Below are positions 49,677-59,379 of a DNA stretch of 64,000 nucleotides, one piece after another. Within the stretch, counting starts at the first letter, position 1, and each line of letters begins with the position of its first letter. Source of the stretch: Alphaproteobacteria bacterium (GTDB taxonomy: Bacteria; Pseudomonadota; Alphaproteobacteria; Micavibrionales; Micavibrionaceae); assembly GCA_023384135.1 (NCBI GenBank), contig JAHDXS010000001.1:496001-560000 (forward strand), given 5' to 3'. The notes under the pieces were generated by a model, which searched no databases, was not told where the DNA came from, and saw nothing but the letters and a program-made list of their open reading frames with translations. The translations under genes were made by a program, and so were the position numbers.

Positions 49677-50740
49677 ATCTCCCCGAACCCGACCAGCTTC
49701 TGCCTGTCCTCACACCAGAGCTTGAGATGAAGGCATTTCAGGCTGTCGCGGAACGTCAGGACGTTGATCGTCCCCAGCTCGGGCCGCGCGTCCATACACT
49801 CCTGCAATTTATAATTCGGAATGTTCGGGCACAGATGATGAATGTGGTGCAGCCCGATGCTGCCCGTGAACCACTGCATAATCTTGGGCAGCTTATAATA
49901 AGAGCTGCCCATCAGCGCAGATTCCTTCGCGGTCCAGTCTTCGTTGCGCTGCCAGTAGGCATCCTCGAACTGATGCTGCACGTAAAACAGCCACCCACCG
50001 ATCCATGAGGTTAAAACCAGAACGGGCAAGCATACGGTCCAGAGAACTGAAAACCCGAACGCCGCCGCAAGCAGACCGTAAAACACCACAATCGCCAGAT
50101 TGGTAGACATGATGCTGCCGAATATAGCTGCCGCCGGAAGTGTTTTGTAATCCTCATAAAAATGTGTCGGAACGTTGATCGGCAACCTCTGGCCAATCAG
50201 AACATAAAGCGGCGTGCCGATAAAAATCAGAACCAGCGGATTGCGGTATATTCTGTACGCCAGTTGCATACGCTTGGAGAGCGCCTTGTATTCAGACACG
50301 GTGATCGTGTCGATTCCCCCGATGCTCCGCCGGTCCAGATCGCCGGACGTCGCATGGTGGATGTTGTGCGCGCGCCGCCAGAAATCATAAGGCGTCACGG
50401 TCAATACGCTCAAAGCGCGCCCGACCCACGTATTCGCATCCCGCGAGCGGAAAAACGAGCCGTGCCCACAATCATGCTGGATAATAAAAATCTTGGTGAG
50501 AAGCCCCCCGGCGATAACGATGAAAAACCAGCTCGCAAGCAGGGAATAAGACTGCGCATACACAGCCAAGGCGAATGTCGCGGAATAAAGAATCAGCGTG
50601 AGCACAAGCTGCAAACTGCTGCGCAGGGCGCTGGCACCGCTATACTGGCGGCAATGCCTTTCAATATCCAGAGAACAAGGGGAGGCCTGTGTCTGCGCAG
50701 ATGCGGCAGGCATGGCAATATAAGTATCAGCAATCATCAA
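49673..50740 (-). CDS. Membrane fatty acid desaturase
   Basis: 355 residues. Four or more membrane helices and the three histidine boxes of the di-iron desaturases: HDCGHGSFF, HNIHH (RRAHNIHHATSGD) and HHIHH (IGLHHIHHLCPNIPNY). The enzyme introduces double bonds into acyl chains of membrane lipids or acyl-CoA; the position is not known. The N-terminus has no transit signal. Divergent in location from the AT-rich Rhs region but GC-rich itself, so it belongs to the host background. Confidence 0.9.
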   Translation of the reverse strand: MMIADTYIAMPAASAQTQASPCSLDIERHCRQYSGASALRSSLQLVLTLILYSATFALAVYAQSYSLLASWFFIVIAGGLLTKIFIIQHDCGHGSFFRSRDANTWVGRALSVLTVTPYDFWRRAHNIHHATSGDLDRRSIGGIDTITVSEYKALSKRMQLAYRIYRNPLVLIFIGTPLYVLIGQRLPINVPTHFYEDYKTLPAAAIFGSIMSTNLAIVVFYGLLAAAFGFSVLWTVCLPVLVLTSWIGGWLFYVQHQFEDAYWQRNEDWTAKESALMGSSYYKLPKIMQWFTGSIGLHHIHHLCPNIPNYKLQECMDARPELGTINVLTFRDSLKCLHLKLWCEDRQKLVGFGEI

Positions 50741-50842
50741 AAATTACTTTTTCTGGTTAGATCAAAACGGACTGTAACACGGCATGAAAGCCCTGAATAA
50801 TAGTTTTTTAGAACAACTCGCAAGAAAAGCCGGGAAAAATCC

Positions 50843-51352
50843 TCAGGCATCCAGATAGGGCCTGTGCTCGTATTCCGGCGGGTCGTCCTCCAGCCGGGAC
50901 TGAAGGAACCGGCGGAACGTGATGACGCTCTCATCCCGGTCCTGCGCGAATTTATGAGCGTAAATCGTGAATTTCCGGGGCGGGAACACCTCGGCAATCC
51001 GCCCGAACACTTCGGGAGACGCATCGAAACTCACACAACCCGGCGGGCTGGATTTGATATTTTGAACCGATCCGTTCTGCGAAAGGGGATAAAGCTCCCG
51101 CAACGTCATCTGCTTGAACCCCTCGTCGGTCATACCGCTTTGACGGAAAAACTGCCCATTATCGAGATCGGCAAGCTGCGGATGCGCCAGCTTCACGGCC
51201 ATGCGCTCGTGCGAGATCGTCGTGTCGATCATCTGATAGTTGATGATCATGCAATGAACCATCGGCCCCGCTGCGCGAGGCTGCGGAATCACGCCGACCT
51301 CCCGCTCTCCGAACGGCAAAGCCCTTCCCCCAGTTTTGCGATCTTCGTCCAT
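50843..51352 (-). CDS. Hypothetical soluble protein
   Basis: 169 residues from the ATG at 51352, no signal peptide or membrane helix. Segments such as KFTIYAHKFAQDRDESVITFRR look structured. No family or motif is recognised. It lies 102 bases before the desaturase gene on the same strand and is divergent from nnrD. Confidence 0.55.
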   Translation of the reverse strand: MDEDRKTGGRALPFGEREVGVIPQPRAAGPMVHCMIINYQMIDTTISHERMAVKLAHPQLADLDNGQFFRQSGMTDEGFKQMTLRELYPLSQNGSVQNIKSSPPGCVSFDASPEVFGRIAEVFPPRKFTIYAHKFAQDRDESVITFRRFLQSRLEDDPPEYEHRPYLDA

Positions 51353-51459
51353 AAAACCCGCCTGCTTTATCCTTATATTTCAACCGTATGAGAGGAGCAT
51401 ACCAGACGAGGCAGCCGCCTGCAAATTCCGGCTGTCCCCCCTCGCCTCACATATATATA

Positions 51460-52341
51460 ATGCCGCGCATGAAAAACGAACCCGCCCTCTGGCTTGAACG
51501 CTTCCCCCGCCCGCAGGCCGAGGACCATAAATACAGCCGGGGCATGGTCACCCTTCTGGGCGGCATGGAGATGACGGGCGCGACAAGGCTGGCCGCCGAA
51601 TCCGCCGCCCGCATCGGCGCGGGGCTGGTCACGATCATCAGCCCGACCTTCCATTACCGCAAGCGCCCGGAGGGAATCGACCCCACGCTGGCCTACCGCG
51701 CCGCCTGCGCCCCCCATATTATTGTGCGCGACAATACCAGCTTGATGGACTTCATGAAGCAAACCGAGGCCAAAGCCCGCAATATCTGCGTCATCGGCCC
51801 CGGCCTCGGCCCCGACGAGCCGCAGATGACCCGCACCCTCGTTCTAGGCATACTGGCCCGCAAGACCCCTGTGGTACTGGACGCCGACGCGCTGAACGCC
51901 TTTCAGGCCAGCCCAAGGGAATTACTGGCCGCCCTCCACGAAAACACTGTCATCACGCCCCATCACGGCGAATTTACCCGTCTCTTCCCTAATATCGGGA
52001 CCAAGGGCGCCGACGCCGCCCTGCGTGCCGCGCGGGAGGTTTTCTGCACGATTGTTCTTAAAGGCCCAAAAACTGCCATCGCACAGGGCGAAAAAGACAC
52101 CGTTATCAACGATAACGCCCCGCCCACGCTGGCCACCGCCGGCACCGGAGATGTTCTCGCCGGCCTGATCGCGGGCCTGATGGCGCAGAACATGACGGGA
52201 TTCGACGCCGCCTGCGCCGGAGTCTGGATCCATAGCCGCGCCGCAAGCCTGTTCGGCCCCGGCCTGGTCGCGTCCGACCTCCCCGGGCTTGTTCCCCCCG
52301 TCTTGCAAGAATTGCTTGGATTTCAACGTCAATTAGGATAA
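51460..52341 (+). CDS. nnrD: ADP-dependent NAD(P)H-hydrate dehydratase
   Basis: 293 residues from the ATG at 51460 (a second ATG at 51469 is equally possible; neither has a strong ribosome-binding site). Ribokinase-like fold with VIGPGLGPDEP, VLDADALNAF, ITPHHGEFTRLF and the nucleotide loop ATAGTGDVLAG. It repairs hydrated NAD(P)H. The N-terminal epimerase domain of fused Nnr proteins is absent, so the epimerase is encoded elsewhere or missing. Confidence 0.9.
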   Translation: MPRMKNEPALWLERFPRPQAEDHKYSRGMVTLLGGMEMTGATRLAAESAARIGAGLVTIISPTFHYRKRPEGIDPTLAYRAACAPHIIVRDNTSLMDFMKQTEAKARNICVIGPGLGPDEPQMTRTLVLGILARKTPVVLDADALNAFQASPRELLAALHENTVITPHHGEFTRLFPNIGTKGADAALRAAREVFCTIVLKGPKTAIAQGEKDTVINDNAPPTLATAGTGDVLAGLIAGLMAQNMTGFDAACAGVWIHSRAASLFGPGLVASDLPGLVPPVLQELLGFQRQLG

Positions 52342-52386
52342 AACCTCGCTTCAGCACACTGATGGCCGCATTCGGCCCTCCGGACT

Positions 52387-52471
52387 GCGGGTGTGGCGAA
52401 ATTGGTAGACGCGCCAGATTTAGGTTCTGGTGTCTTACGACGTGGGGGTTCAAGTCCCTCCACCCGCACCA
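52387..52471 (+). tRNA. tRNA-Leu (UAG)
   Basis: Acceptor GCGGGTG/CACCCGC with encoded CCA, long variable arm (TGTCTTACGACG), anticodon stem CCAGA/TCTGG with loop TTTAGGT, anticodon TAG (Leu, CTA codons). Located between nnrD and tig. Confidence 0.95.
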
Positions 52472-52552
52472 ACCGACCAAACCCGTCCGCAAGGCGCGGT
52501 CTGTGCGAGAGATGAGTTTAAATTATAGAAAACAAGGAAAGAGAAGACCGAC

Positions 52553-53980
52553 ATGCAGGTTAAACAGTTGAAACAGGACGGATTGTTGCATGAGCTGGAA
52601 GTGACCGTGAAGGCCAGCGAAATTGACACGCGCGTAGACAGCCGCCTGAAGGAAGTCGGTAAAACGATCCGCATCCCGGGCTTCCGCCCCGGCAAGGTGC
52701 CCCTGCCCCTTCTCAAACAGAAATACGGCCGCGCCATCATGGGCGAGGTTCTGGAAATTGCGGTCAACGAATCTTCCCAGAAAGCTCTGGAAGACAAAGG
52801 CCTCCAGCCCGCCATGCAGCCGAAGATCGAAGTAAAATCCTTCGATGAGGGCCAGGATCTGACCTTCACCCTCTCCGTCGAAGTTCTGCCGAAAGTCGAA
52901 GTCGCGGACTACAAAGGCATGAAGCTCGAAAAGCCCGTCGCGAAGGCGGACGACAAATCCATCGACGAAGCCATCGGGCGCATCGCCTCATCCCGCCGCT
53001 CAAGCAAACCGGTTGAATCCGCGCGCGGCAGCAAAAAAGGCGACATCGTGGTCATCGACTTCAAGGGCCGTGCGGCTTCAGACAATGTCGAACACCCCGG
53101 CATGGCGGCCCAAGGCCACCATCTGGAGCTCGGCAGCGGCCGCTTCATCCCCGGTTTCGAAGACCAGCTGATCGGCAAAAAGGCCGGAGCCGATGTAGAA
53201 GTTAAAGTGTCCTTCCCGGAAGAATATCCGGTTCCTGCACTGGCCGGACAGGATGCCATCTTTGACGTCACCATCCATGAAATCCGCGAACTGGCCGAAA
53301 CCGAGATCGACGATGAATTCGCCCAATCGCTCGGCCTTCAGGACGTAGCCTCCCTCCGCAAGGCCGTCGAAGAGCAGATCAACCGCGAACTTGACCAGCA
53401 AAGCCGCCTGATTCTCAAGAAAAAGCTTCTGGACAAGCTGGACTCTGCCCATGACTTTGAAATTCCCGAAGGCATGAAAAAGCAGGAACTGGAAAACATC
53501 ACCCGTCAGGTAATGATGGACCATAACGAGCGCGGCGGAGAAGCCGAACTCACTGATGACGAAAAGGACGAGCTGAAAGTCATCGCCGAACGCCGCGTAC
53601 GTCTGGGCCTCGTCCTCGCCGAAATCGGCAAGGACAACAAAATCCGCGTCTCCGATCAGGAGCTGCAGAAGGCCGTGATCACCGAGGCACAGAAATACCC
53701 CGGTCAGGAAAAGCGGGTCTTCGACTATTTTTCCAAGAATCGCCACGCTCTGGAAGGCCTTCGCGCACCGATCTACGAGGACAAGGTCGTTGACTTCATC
53801 CTCGAACTTTCCGAAGTCTCGACCCGTGAGGTGACCCCAGCGCAGTTGGTTGAAGAAGAGGAAAAGACTCTGGCCGAAGGCATTGAAAAATCAGAAAAAC
53901 CCGCCAAGGCCAAAAAGCCCGCTAAGGCCGAGGACAAGGAAAAAAAGCCCGCCGCCAAGAAGAAAAAAGCCTCTGAATGA
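52553..53980 (+). CDS. tig: Trigger factor
   Basis: 475 residues. Ribosome-binding N-terminus with GFRPGKVPLPLL, FKBP-like isomerase domain starting near KKGDIVVIDFKGRAASD, and helical C-terminal chaperone arms, ending in a lysine/alanine-rich tail (KKPAAKKKKASE). It binds nascent chains at the exit tunnel. Followed by a terminator, then clpP. Confidence 0.96.
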   Translation: MQVKQLKQDGLLHELEVTVKASEIDTRVDSRLKEVGKTIRIPGFRPGKVPLPLLKQKYGRAIMGEVLEIAVNESSQKALEDKGLQPAMQPKIEVKSFDEGQDLTFTLSVEVLPKVEVADYKGMKLEKPVAKADDKSIDEAIGRIASSRRSSKPVESARGSKKGDIVVIDFKGRAASDNVEHPGMAAQGHHLELGSGRFIPGFEDQLIGKKAGADVEVKVSFPEEYPVPALAGQDAIFDVTIHEIRELAETEIDDEFAQSLGLQDVASLRKAVEEQINRELDQQSRLILKKKLLDKLDSAHDFEIPEGMKKQELENITRQVMMDHNERGGEAELTDDEKDELKVIAERRVRLGLVLAEIGKDNKIRVSDQELQKAVITEAQKYPGQEKRVFDYFSKNRHALEGLRAPIYEDKVVDFILELSEVSTREVTPAQLVEEEEKTLAEGIEKSEKPAKAKKPAKAEDKEKKPAAKKKKASE

Positions 53981-54011
53981 ATGGCGCTTTAAAATAAATC
54001 CGTACTTGAAC

Positions 54012-54045
54012 AAACCCTGTCCTGTGATAGGGTTTGTTTGTTTTT
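54012..54045 (+). terminator. tig terminator
   Basis: AAACCCTGTC (54012-54021) pairs with GATAGGGTTT (54026-54035) around CTGT, followed by GTTTGTTTTT. Confidence 0.85.
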
Positions 54046-54122
54046 ATCCCCTTTTCGTGACCGAACCGGCGGAACGCATCGAACGACCTTAAAAATATCG
54101 ACCCTAAATATGAGTGTACGAA

Positions 54123-54770
54123 ATGTCTGAACGCGACCCAGTTGAAACCTACATGAGCCACCTCATCCCCACCGTCATCGAACAGACGAACCGGGGCGAA
54201 CGGGCCTTTGACATCTTCTCCCGTATGCTCAAGGAGCGGATTATTTTCCTCACGGGGGAAGTCAACGACTACGTGTCCAGCCTGATCTGCGCCCAGCTTC
54301 TCTTTCTGGAGTCCGAGAACCCGAAGAAAGAAATTTCCTTCTATATAAATTCGCCCGGCGGCGTAGTAACCTCGGGCCTCGCGATCTATGACACCATGCA
54401 GTACATCAAACCCGAAGTCTCGACCGTCTGTATCGGTCAGGCTGCCTCTATGGGCTCGTTCCTGCTGATGGCCGGAGCACCCGGCAAGCGTTACTCGCTC
54501 CCGCACTCCCGTATCATGATCCACCAGCCCTCCGGCGGTACGCGCGGTCAAGCGACGGACATCGAAATCCATGCCCGGGAAATTCTGCGTTTACGCCAAA
54601 AGCTCAATGAAACCTATGTGAGGCACACCGGCCAGAAACTTAAGGTCGTTGAGGAAGCCATGGAACGCGACCGCTTCATGAGCGCCGAAGAAGCCAAGGA
54701 CTGGGGCCTGATCGACCACGTGGTCGATAAACGCCCCGGAGCGGCCGAAGAAGACACCAAAAAGAAGTAA
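54123..54770 (+). CDS. clpP: ATP-dependent Clp protease proteolytic subunit
   Basis: 215 residues from the ATG at 54123; an in-frame GTG at 54114 is the alternative. Catalytic serine in [11 protein letters not shown], histidine in MIHQPSGGT and the downstream aspartate region; helix [19 protein letters not shown]. It normally partners with ClpX or ClpA. No clpX follows; lon comes next after 215 bases. Confidence 0.96.
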   Translation: MSERDPVETYMSHLIPTVIEQTNRGERAFDIFSRMLKERIIFLTGEVNDYVSSLICAQLLFLESENPKKEISFYINSPGGVVTSGLAIYDTMQYIKPEVSTVCIGQAASMGSFLLMAGAPGKRYSLPHSRIMIHQPSGGTRGQATDIEIHAREILRLRQKLNETYVRHTGQKLKVVEEAMERDRFMSAEEAKDWGLIDHVVDKRPGAAEEDTKKK

Positions 54771-54875
54771 CCGATACCCGTTTAGGCCGTCCTAACAGAA
54801 AATAAAGGACTGTCTGTTAGCATCGATCTTCAGGGTTCGTTAACGTCGCAGGGCGGCGTAACCTTTTATTAATAT

Positions 54876-54904
54876 TTGACGAAATAGTGGATAACGGATG
54901 TATA
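54876..54904 (+). promoter_or_regulatory. Possible lon promoter
   Basis: TTGACG (54876-54881) and TGTATA (54899-54904) with a 17-base spacer, 82 bases before the lon ATG. Moderate match. It implies lon is transcribed separately from clpP. Confidence 0.4.
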
Positions 54905-54985
54905 CGAAAAAGTGCTTTGAATAGCGCGCATTCGTCTCCATAATGACCACGAAAGCAAACATTTTTAGCGGAAAACGGACAAAAC

Positions 54986-57406
54986 ATGCTCGGCTCAGAA
55001 CCCACGAAATTGCGTTCATACGCGGTCTTGCCCCTGCGGGACATCGTTGTGTTCCCCCATATGATCGTACCCCTGTTCGTTGGGCGCGAAAAATCTGTGG
55101 TCGCCCTTGAGAACGTCATTCACGCCGACAAGAAAATCCTTCTGGTGACGCAAAAAAATCCGTCCGACGACGATCCGCAATCCAAAGATCTGTTCACCAT
55201 CGGAACGGTCGGCACAATCTTGCAGCTTCTCAAGCTGCCTGACGGCACCGTAAAGGTTCTGGTCGAGGGCACCCAGCGCGTGCGCATCAACGATTTTTCC
55301 GAGGAGCGTAATTTCCTCGAAGCCACCGTGACGGAAATTCCCGACACCTCCCCGATCAGCCCGGAGTTGGAGGCGCTCGCACGCGCGGTGATGACTCAGT
55401 TCGAGCAATACGTAAAGCTGAACAAGAAAATTCCGCCCGAGGTCATCGTTTCGGTCAACCAGATCAACGATCCCTCTAAAATGGCCGACACCATCGCCTC
55501 CCACCTCACGCTGAAGATCGATCAGAAGCAGGAGCTTCTGGAGACCGGCGCGGCGGCGGAACGTCTCGAACGCCTCTACGCCCTCATGGAGGGCGAGATC
55601 GGCGTGCTGCAGGTCGAAAAACGCATCCGCGGCCGCGTCAAGCGCCAGATGGAAAAGACCCAGCGCGAGTATTACCTCAACGAACAAATGAAGGCCATCC
55701 AGCGCGAACTCAACGAGGGCGAGGACGGCATGGACGAACTCGGCGAACTCGAAAAGAAGATCGAGGAAGCCAAGCTGAGCAAAGAGGCGCTCGAACGCGC
55801 CCACCACGAACTCAAAAAGCTCCGCCAGATGAGCCCGATGTCCGCCGAAGCCACCGTCGTGCGCAACTATCTCGACTGGATGCTGAATGTGCCTTGGCAC
55901 CGCAAAACGCGCGTCAAGAAAGACATCCGCAAGGCGAAGGAAATCCTCGACAAGGATCATTACGGTCTGGAGCGCGTAAAGGAACGCATCCTCGAATACC
56001 TCGCCGTGCAGCAACGCACCAGCAAGGTCAAGGGTCCGATCCTCTGCCTCGTCGGACCGCCGGGGGTCGGTAAGACCTCTCTCGGCCAATCCGTGGCGAA
56101 GGCGACCAACCGTCACTTCGTGCGCATGTCTCTGGGCGGCGTACGGGACGAAAGCGAAATTCGCGGCCACCGCCGAACCTATATCGGCGCGATGCCCGGC
56201 AAAATCATTCAGGGCATGAAGAAGGCCAAGACCACAAACCCCCTCTTCCTGCTCGACGAAATCGACAAGCTCGGCGCAGACTGGCGCGGCGACCCCAGCT
56301 CCGCATTGCTGGAGGTTCTCGACCCCGAACAGAACGACAAGTTCCAAGATCATTATCTGGAGCTGGACTACGATCTGTCCGATGTGATGTTCGTCTGCAC
56401 GGCCAACACGACCCAGACCATGCCGCGCCCCCTGCTGGACCGCATGGAAATTCTCCGCATCTCCGGTTACACGGAGGACGAGAAGCTTGAGATCGTCAAA
56501 CGCCACATCCTCAAAAAGCAGATGCAGATGGCGGGCCTCAAGAAGGGCGAGTTCGTCATTCACGACGCCGTGATCCGCGACCTGATCCGCTACTACACCC
56601 GCGAGGCGGGCGTACGGAACCTCGAACGCGAGATCGCCAACCTCTGCCGCAAGGCCATCAAGGAAATCCTCATGAAGGGCCGGGGCTCCGTCACGGTCAC
56701 CCGCAAGAGCCTTGAGAAATACGCGGGCGTCAAGAAATACCGCTTCGGCGAAATCGAAACCGAGGACCGCGTGGGCGTCGTCACCGGCCTCGCCTACACC
56801 GACACGGGCGGCGACCTGCTCTCCATCGAGGCGGTCACCATGCGCGGCAAGGACGGCAAGGTCACGACGACCGGAAACCTCAAAGACGTGATGAAGGAAT
56901 CCATCACCGTCGCCGAAATGTTGATCAAATCGCGCGCGGCGCAATACGGCCTTGAATATGAAACGCTCAAGGAGCAGCAGATCCACGTCCACGTGCCCGA
57001 GGGCGCGACTCCGAAGGACGGTCCGTCCGCAGGCGCGGCGATGGTCACCGCGATCGTGTCCGCGCTCACCGGCATACCGATTCGCAAGGACATCGCCATG
57101 ACCGGCGAGGTGAACCTGCGCGGCAACGTCACCGCCATCGGCGGGCTGAAAGAGAAGCTCCTCGCGGCTTTGCGCGGAGGCATCAAAAAAGTTCTCATCC
57201 CTAAGGAGAACGAAAAAGATCTAGCCGACATTCCGAACAATGTTCTGCGCGGCCTTGAAATTGAGTGCGTCAGCCAGATCGAAGAGGTGCTCGGACACGC
57301 GCTCGCGCACATGCCTGAGCCACTCAATGCAGAAAAAGATGATAAAATGAGCCAAATTTCTTCAAAAACTGCAGAAAATCAAGGCGAAGACGTGATTCAT
57401 CATTGA
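54986..57406 (+). CDS. lon: ATP-dependent protease Lon
   Basis: 806 residues. N-terminal substrate domain (LPLRDIVVFPHMIVPLFVGR), AAA+ module with Walker A GPPGVGKTSLGQSV and Walker B LFLLDEIDKLG, and the proteolytic domain with the Ser-Lys dyad: KDGPSAGAAM and the later lysine in KEKLLAA. It degrades misfolded and regulatory proteins. Length normal. hupB follows at 158 bases. Confidence 0.97.
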   Translation: MLGSEPTKLRSYAVLPLRDIVVFPHMIVPLFVGREKSVVALENVIHADKKILLVTQKNPSDDDPQSKDLFTIGTVGTILQLLKLPDGTVKVLVEGTQRVRINDFSEERNFLEATVTEIPDTSPISPELEALARAVMTQFEQYVKLNKKIPPEVIVSVNQINDPSKMADTIASHLTLKIDQKQELLETGAAAERLERLYALMEGEIGVLQVEKRIRGRVKRQMEKTQREYYLNEQMKAIQRELNEGEDGMDELGELEKKIEEAKLSKEALERAHHELKKLRQMSPMSAEATVVRNYLDWMLNVPWHRKTRVKKDIRKAKEILDKDHYGLERVKERILEYLAVQQRTSKVKGPILCLVGPPGVGKTSLGQSVAKATNRHFVRMSLGGVRDESEIRGHRRTYIGAMPGKIIQGMKKAKTTNPLFLLDEIDKLGADWRGDPSSALLEVLDPEQNDKFQDHYLELDYDLSDVMFVCTANTTQTMPRPLLDRMEILRISGYTEDEKLEIVKRHILKKQMQMAGLKKGEFVIHDAVIRDLIRYYTREAGVRNLEREIANLCRKAIKEILMKGRGSVTVTRKSLEKYAGVKKYRFGEIETEDRVGVVTGLAYTDTGGDLLSIEAVTMRGKDGKVTTTGNLKDVMKESITVAEMLIKSRAAQYGLEYETLKEQQIHVHVPEGATPKDGPSAGAAMVTAIVSALTGIPIRKDIAMTGEVNLRGNVTAIGGLKEKLLAALRGGIKKVLIPKENEKDLADIPNNVLRGLEIECVSQIEEVLGHALAHMPEPLNAEKDDKMSQISSKTAENQGEDVIHH

Positions 57407-57564
57407 GTCTTTCGCAAAAACAGCTTACAAAAGAATCACCGACAATGGACGGAAAGCCTTATGGGATACGGGTTTCGGCCCGCCTCCCTCCTCCGTGAAA
57501 ACGGATCACAAGGTTGTTCGCGTTCTTGTTTTCTTTGCTTAACTCTAACTCGAAGGTGGTTTCA

Positions 57565-57840
57565 ATGAATAAGCAAGACCTAGTAGCAAAAGTGGCCGAC
57601 AAAGCCGACATCTCCAAACAGAAGGCCGCACAGGCTGTTGACGCTGTGATCGACTCGATCAAGGCGAGCCTGAAAAAAGGTGATGATGTTCGTCTCGTTG
57701 GCTTCGGCACCTTTACGGTCGCCAAGCGCGCAGCCACAACCGGCCGCAACCCGCGCACGGGCGAGCCGATCAAGATCCCCGCATCCAAGCAGCCCAAATT
57801 CAAGGCTGGCAAAGAGCTGAAGGAAGCCGTCAACAAGTAA
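57565..57840 (+). CDS. hupB: DNA-binding protein HU
   Basis: 91 residues from the ATG at 57565 (GAAGGTGG upstream). HU signature [18 protein letters not shown] and the N-terminal [20 protein letters not shown]. Nucleoid protein bending DNA. The lon-hupB order is conserved in many proteobacteria. Confidence 0.96.
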   Translation: MNKQDLVAKVADKADISKQKAAQAVDAVIDSIKASLKKGDDVRLVGFGTFTVAKRAATTGRNPRTGEPIKIPASKQPKFKAGKELKEAVNK

Positions 57841-57864
57841 TCGCTTGCTTGATTGAAGAATTCG

Positions 57865-57903
57865 AAAATCCGGCCGTGCCCATGGGGTCTGGCCGGATTT
57901 TTT
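57865..57903 (+). terminator. hupB terminator
   Basis: AAAATCCGGCC (57865-57875) pairs with GGCCGGATTTTTT (57891-57903) with a 15-base loop that itself contains a small CCCATGGGG palindrome. Confidence 0.85.
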
Positions 57904-58027
57904 ACGGCCTAAATCCGGCCCGAAACGCCCGGTTTTCCTTGATTTCTCTCCCACGCCACCCGGCCGACCTATTCCCGCTTGATTTTTCCCCCGCAAGCCG
58001 CTAGGAGTATCCCCTGTCCATTCTTAT

Positions 58028-58128
58028 ATGGCAAAGAGCGTTGAGGTTGAGCAAGGCGCAAGGAGCGAAGTGTACGAAAGGTACATGAGCGACGAAGCAA
58101 CGAAGCTCAAGCACAACGAACGAAGCCA
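58028..58128. repeat. Dispersed hairpin repeat, copy C
   Basis: A 101-base imperfect palindrome: ATGGCAAAGAGCG... pairs with the region ending CGAAGCCAAA, through TTGAGC/GCTCAA, to an apex GTAC-GAAAG-GTACATGAGC. Same apex as copies A and B, different arms. It ends five bases before the tRNA-Val gene. Confidence 0.75.
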
Positions 58129-58133
58129 AAGAT

Positions 58134-58208
58134 GGGTGCTTAGCTCAGCGGTAGAGCATCTCGTTTACACCGAGAGGGCCGGGGGTTCGATCCCCTCAGC
58201 ACCCACCA
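58134..58208 (+). tRNA. tRNA-Val (UAC)
   Basis: Acceptor GGGTGCT pairs with AGCACCC and CCA is encoded. The anticodon stem TCTCG/CGAGA holds loop TTTACAC, anticodon TAC (Val). The T-arm is GGGGGTTCGATCCCCTC. Preceded directly by hairpin copy C. Confidence 0.96.
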
Positions 58209-58286
58209 CTTTCTTCTTCACCCCGCCCGGTTCTTGCGCTATAAAGCGGCTCCCTGATTCACATTCAATCGTATGGAGTTTCCCCG

Positions 58287-59045
58287 ATGACCAAACTGTC
58301 CATGGCCGCCCTGATGGCGCTTGCCTTGTTCGCCCTGCCCACCCCCGCAAACGCGGCCACGGGCACCTGCGCCGACCTGCCGACTTACGCGCAGCTGCAA
58401 GCCGCGCTGAAGGACGCCCGCGCGAAGGATAATGGCGGCCTGAACCTCGACATGTGGGGAACGATTGTAGACCGCTCGGGCATCGTCTGCGCGGTCGCGT
58501 ATACGGGCGAAACGGTGGACGCGCAATGGCCGGGCAGCCGCGTCATCTCCGCACAAAAGGCCAACACCGCCAACGCCTTCAGCCTCAAGGACCTCGCCCT
58601 CTCCACGGCAAACCTCTTCTCGGCGGTCCAGCCGGGCGCAAGCCTCTTCGGCCTTCAGGAAAGCAACCCCGTAGACACCGACGCGGCCTATGACGGCAAC
58701 GCGTCCGAATTCGGCTCCCCGCAAGACCCGATGAACGGCGAGCGCGTCGGCGGCGTTAACGTCTTCGGCGGCGGCGTGGCGCTTTACAATGACAAGGGCG
58801 AGATCGTCGGCGGCCTCGGCGTTTCGGGCGATACGTCCTGCGCCGACCACAACATCGCCTGGCGCGCCCGCAACGCGCTGAAGCTCGATTACGTGCCCTC
58901 CGGCGTGGCAGCGGACAAAACCGACCACATCATCTTCGACATCGAAGGCGGCAAAAGCGCGGGCGGCTTCGGCCACCCCACCTGCCTCGGCAAGGAAAAC
59001 GAGATCGCCAAAACCCTGCCCCCGGTCTCGAAACCCGCGCAGTAA
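58287..59045 (+). CDS. Secreted GlcG/HbpS-family haem-binding-like protein
   Basis: 252 residues. A signal peptide (about 1-23) precedes a GlcG/HbpS-type domain: AQLQAALKDARAKDNGGLNL, DRSGIVCAVAYTG, RVISAQKANTANAFS and the glycine-rich NVFGGGVALYNDKGEIVGGL. Some family members bind haem or degrade it, others accompany glycolate genes. Four to five cysteines suggest oxidative folding in the periplasm. Its longer C-terminus is unassigned. Single transcription unit with terminator. Confidence 0.75.
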   Translation: MTKLSMAALMALALFALPTPANAATGTCADLPTYAQLQAALKDARAKDNGGLNLDMWGTIVDRSGIVCAVAYTGETVDAQWPGSRVISAQKANTANAFSLKDLALSTANLFSAVQPGASLFGLQESNPVDTDAAYDGNASEFGSPQDPMNGERVGGVNVFGGGVALYNDKGEIVGGLGVSGDTSCADHNIAWRARNALKLDYVPSGVAADKTDHIIFDIEGGKSAGGFGHPTCLGKENEIAKTLPPVSKPAQ

Positions 59046-59070
59046 TAGCGGCACATCATACGGAAACACA

Positions 59071-59098
59071 AAAGGCGGCTCTCGGGGCCGCCTTTTTT
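59071..59098. terminator. Terminator after the GlcG-like gene
   Basis: AAAGGCGGC (59071-59079) pairs with GCCGCC (59087-59092) followed by six T residues. On the minus strand it can also serve the small lipoprotein gene at 59122. Confidence 0.85.
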
Positions 59099-59121
59099 CT
59101 TATGAGAGCTTTTAATGATCC

Positions 59122-59379
59122 TTATGGCTCCGCCTTATCCTCATCCCACGGGCATTTCATCTCGCCGTGAAAACGGTAAAGGTTCGGCTCCTGCGTGATC
59201 GTCTCGGTAACGACACAGCCGTTGCGCAAATTAAAGACCGTCACATTTCCGGTTTGCGATTTACTGATCCGCTCATACCCGTCGGGATCGTCACGGCCTG
59301 TAATCCCCCCGGACAGCGAGGCGCAACCTGCCAGCGCGGCGAAGGATGTCCCGATCAGCAATTCCGAAAGCCGTTTCAA
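59122..59379 (-). CDS. Small envelope lipoprotein
   Basis: 85 residues from a TTG at 59379; AAGGAG seven bases upstream supports this start. The lipobox ALAGCAS has its cysteine at about 19. The mature part has VTVFNLRNGCVVTETITQ and an acidic C-terminus, with two further cysteines that may pair. Function unknown. The gap 59380-59625 holds no supported gene. Confidence 0.7.
   Translation of the reverse strand: MKRLSELLIGTSFAALAGCASLSGGITGRDDPDGYERISKSQTGNVTVFNLRNGCVVTETITQEPNLYRFHGEMKCPWDEDKAEP

Noticed and set aside
54792..54820. CTAACAG/CTGTTAG inverted repeat after clpP as terminator
   Set aside because: Seven-base stem with a 15-base loop and no T-run; not convincing as terminator.
55016..56992. 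658-codon minus-strand frame opposite lon
   Set aside because: Antisense of lon; no start context and unnatural composition.
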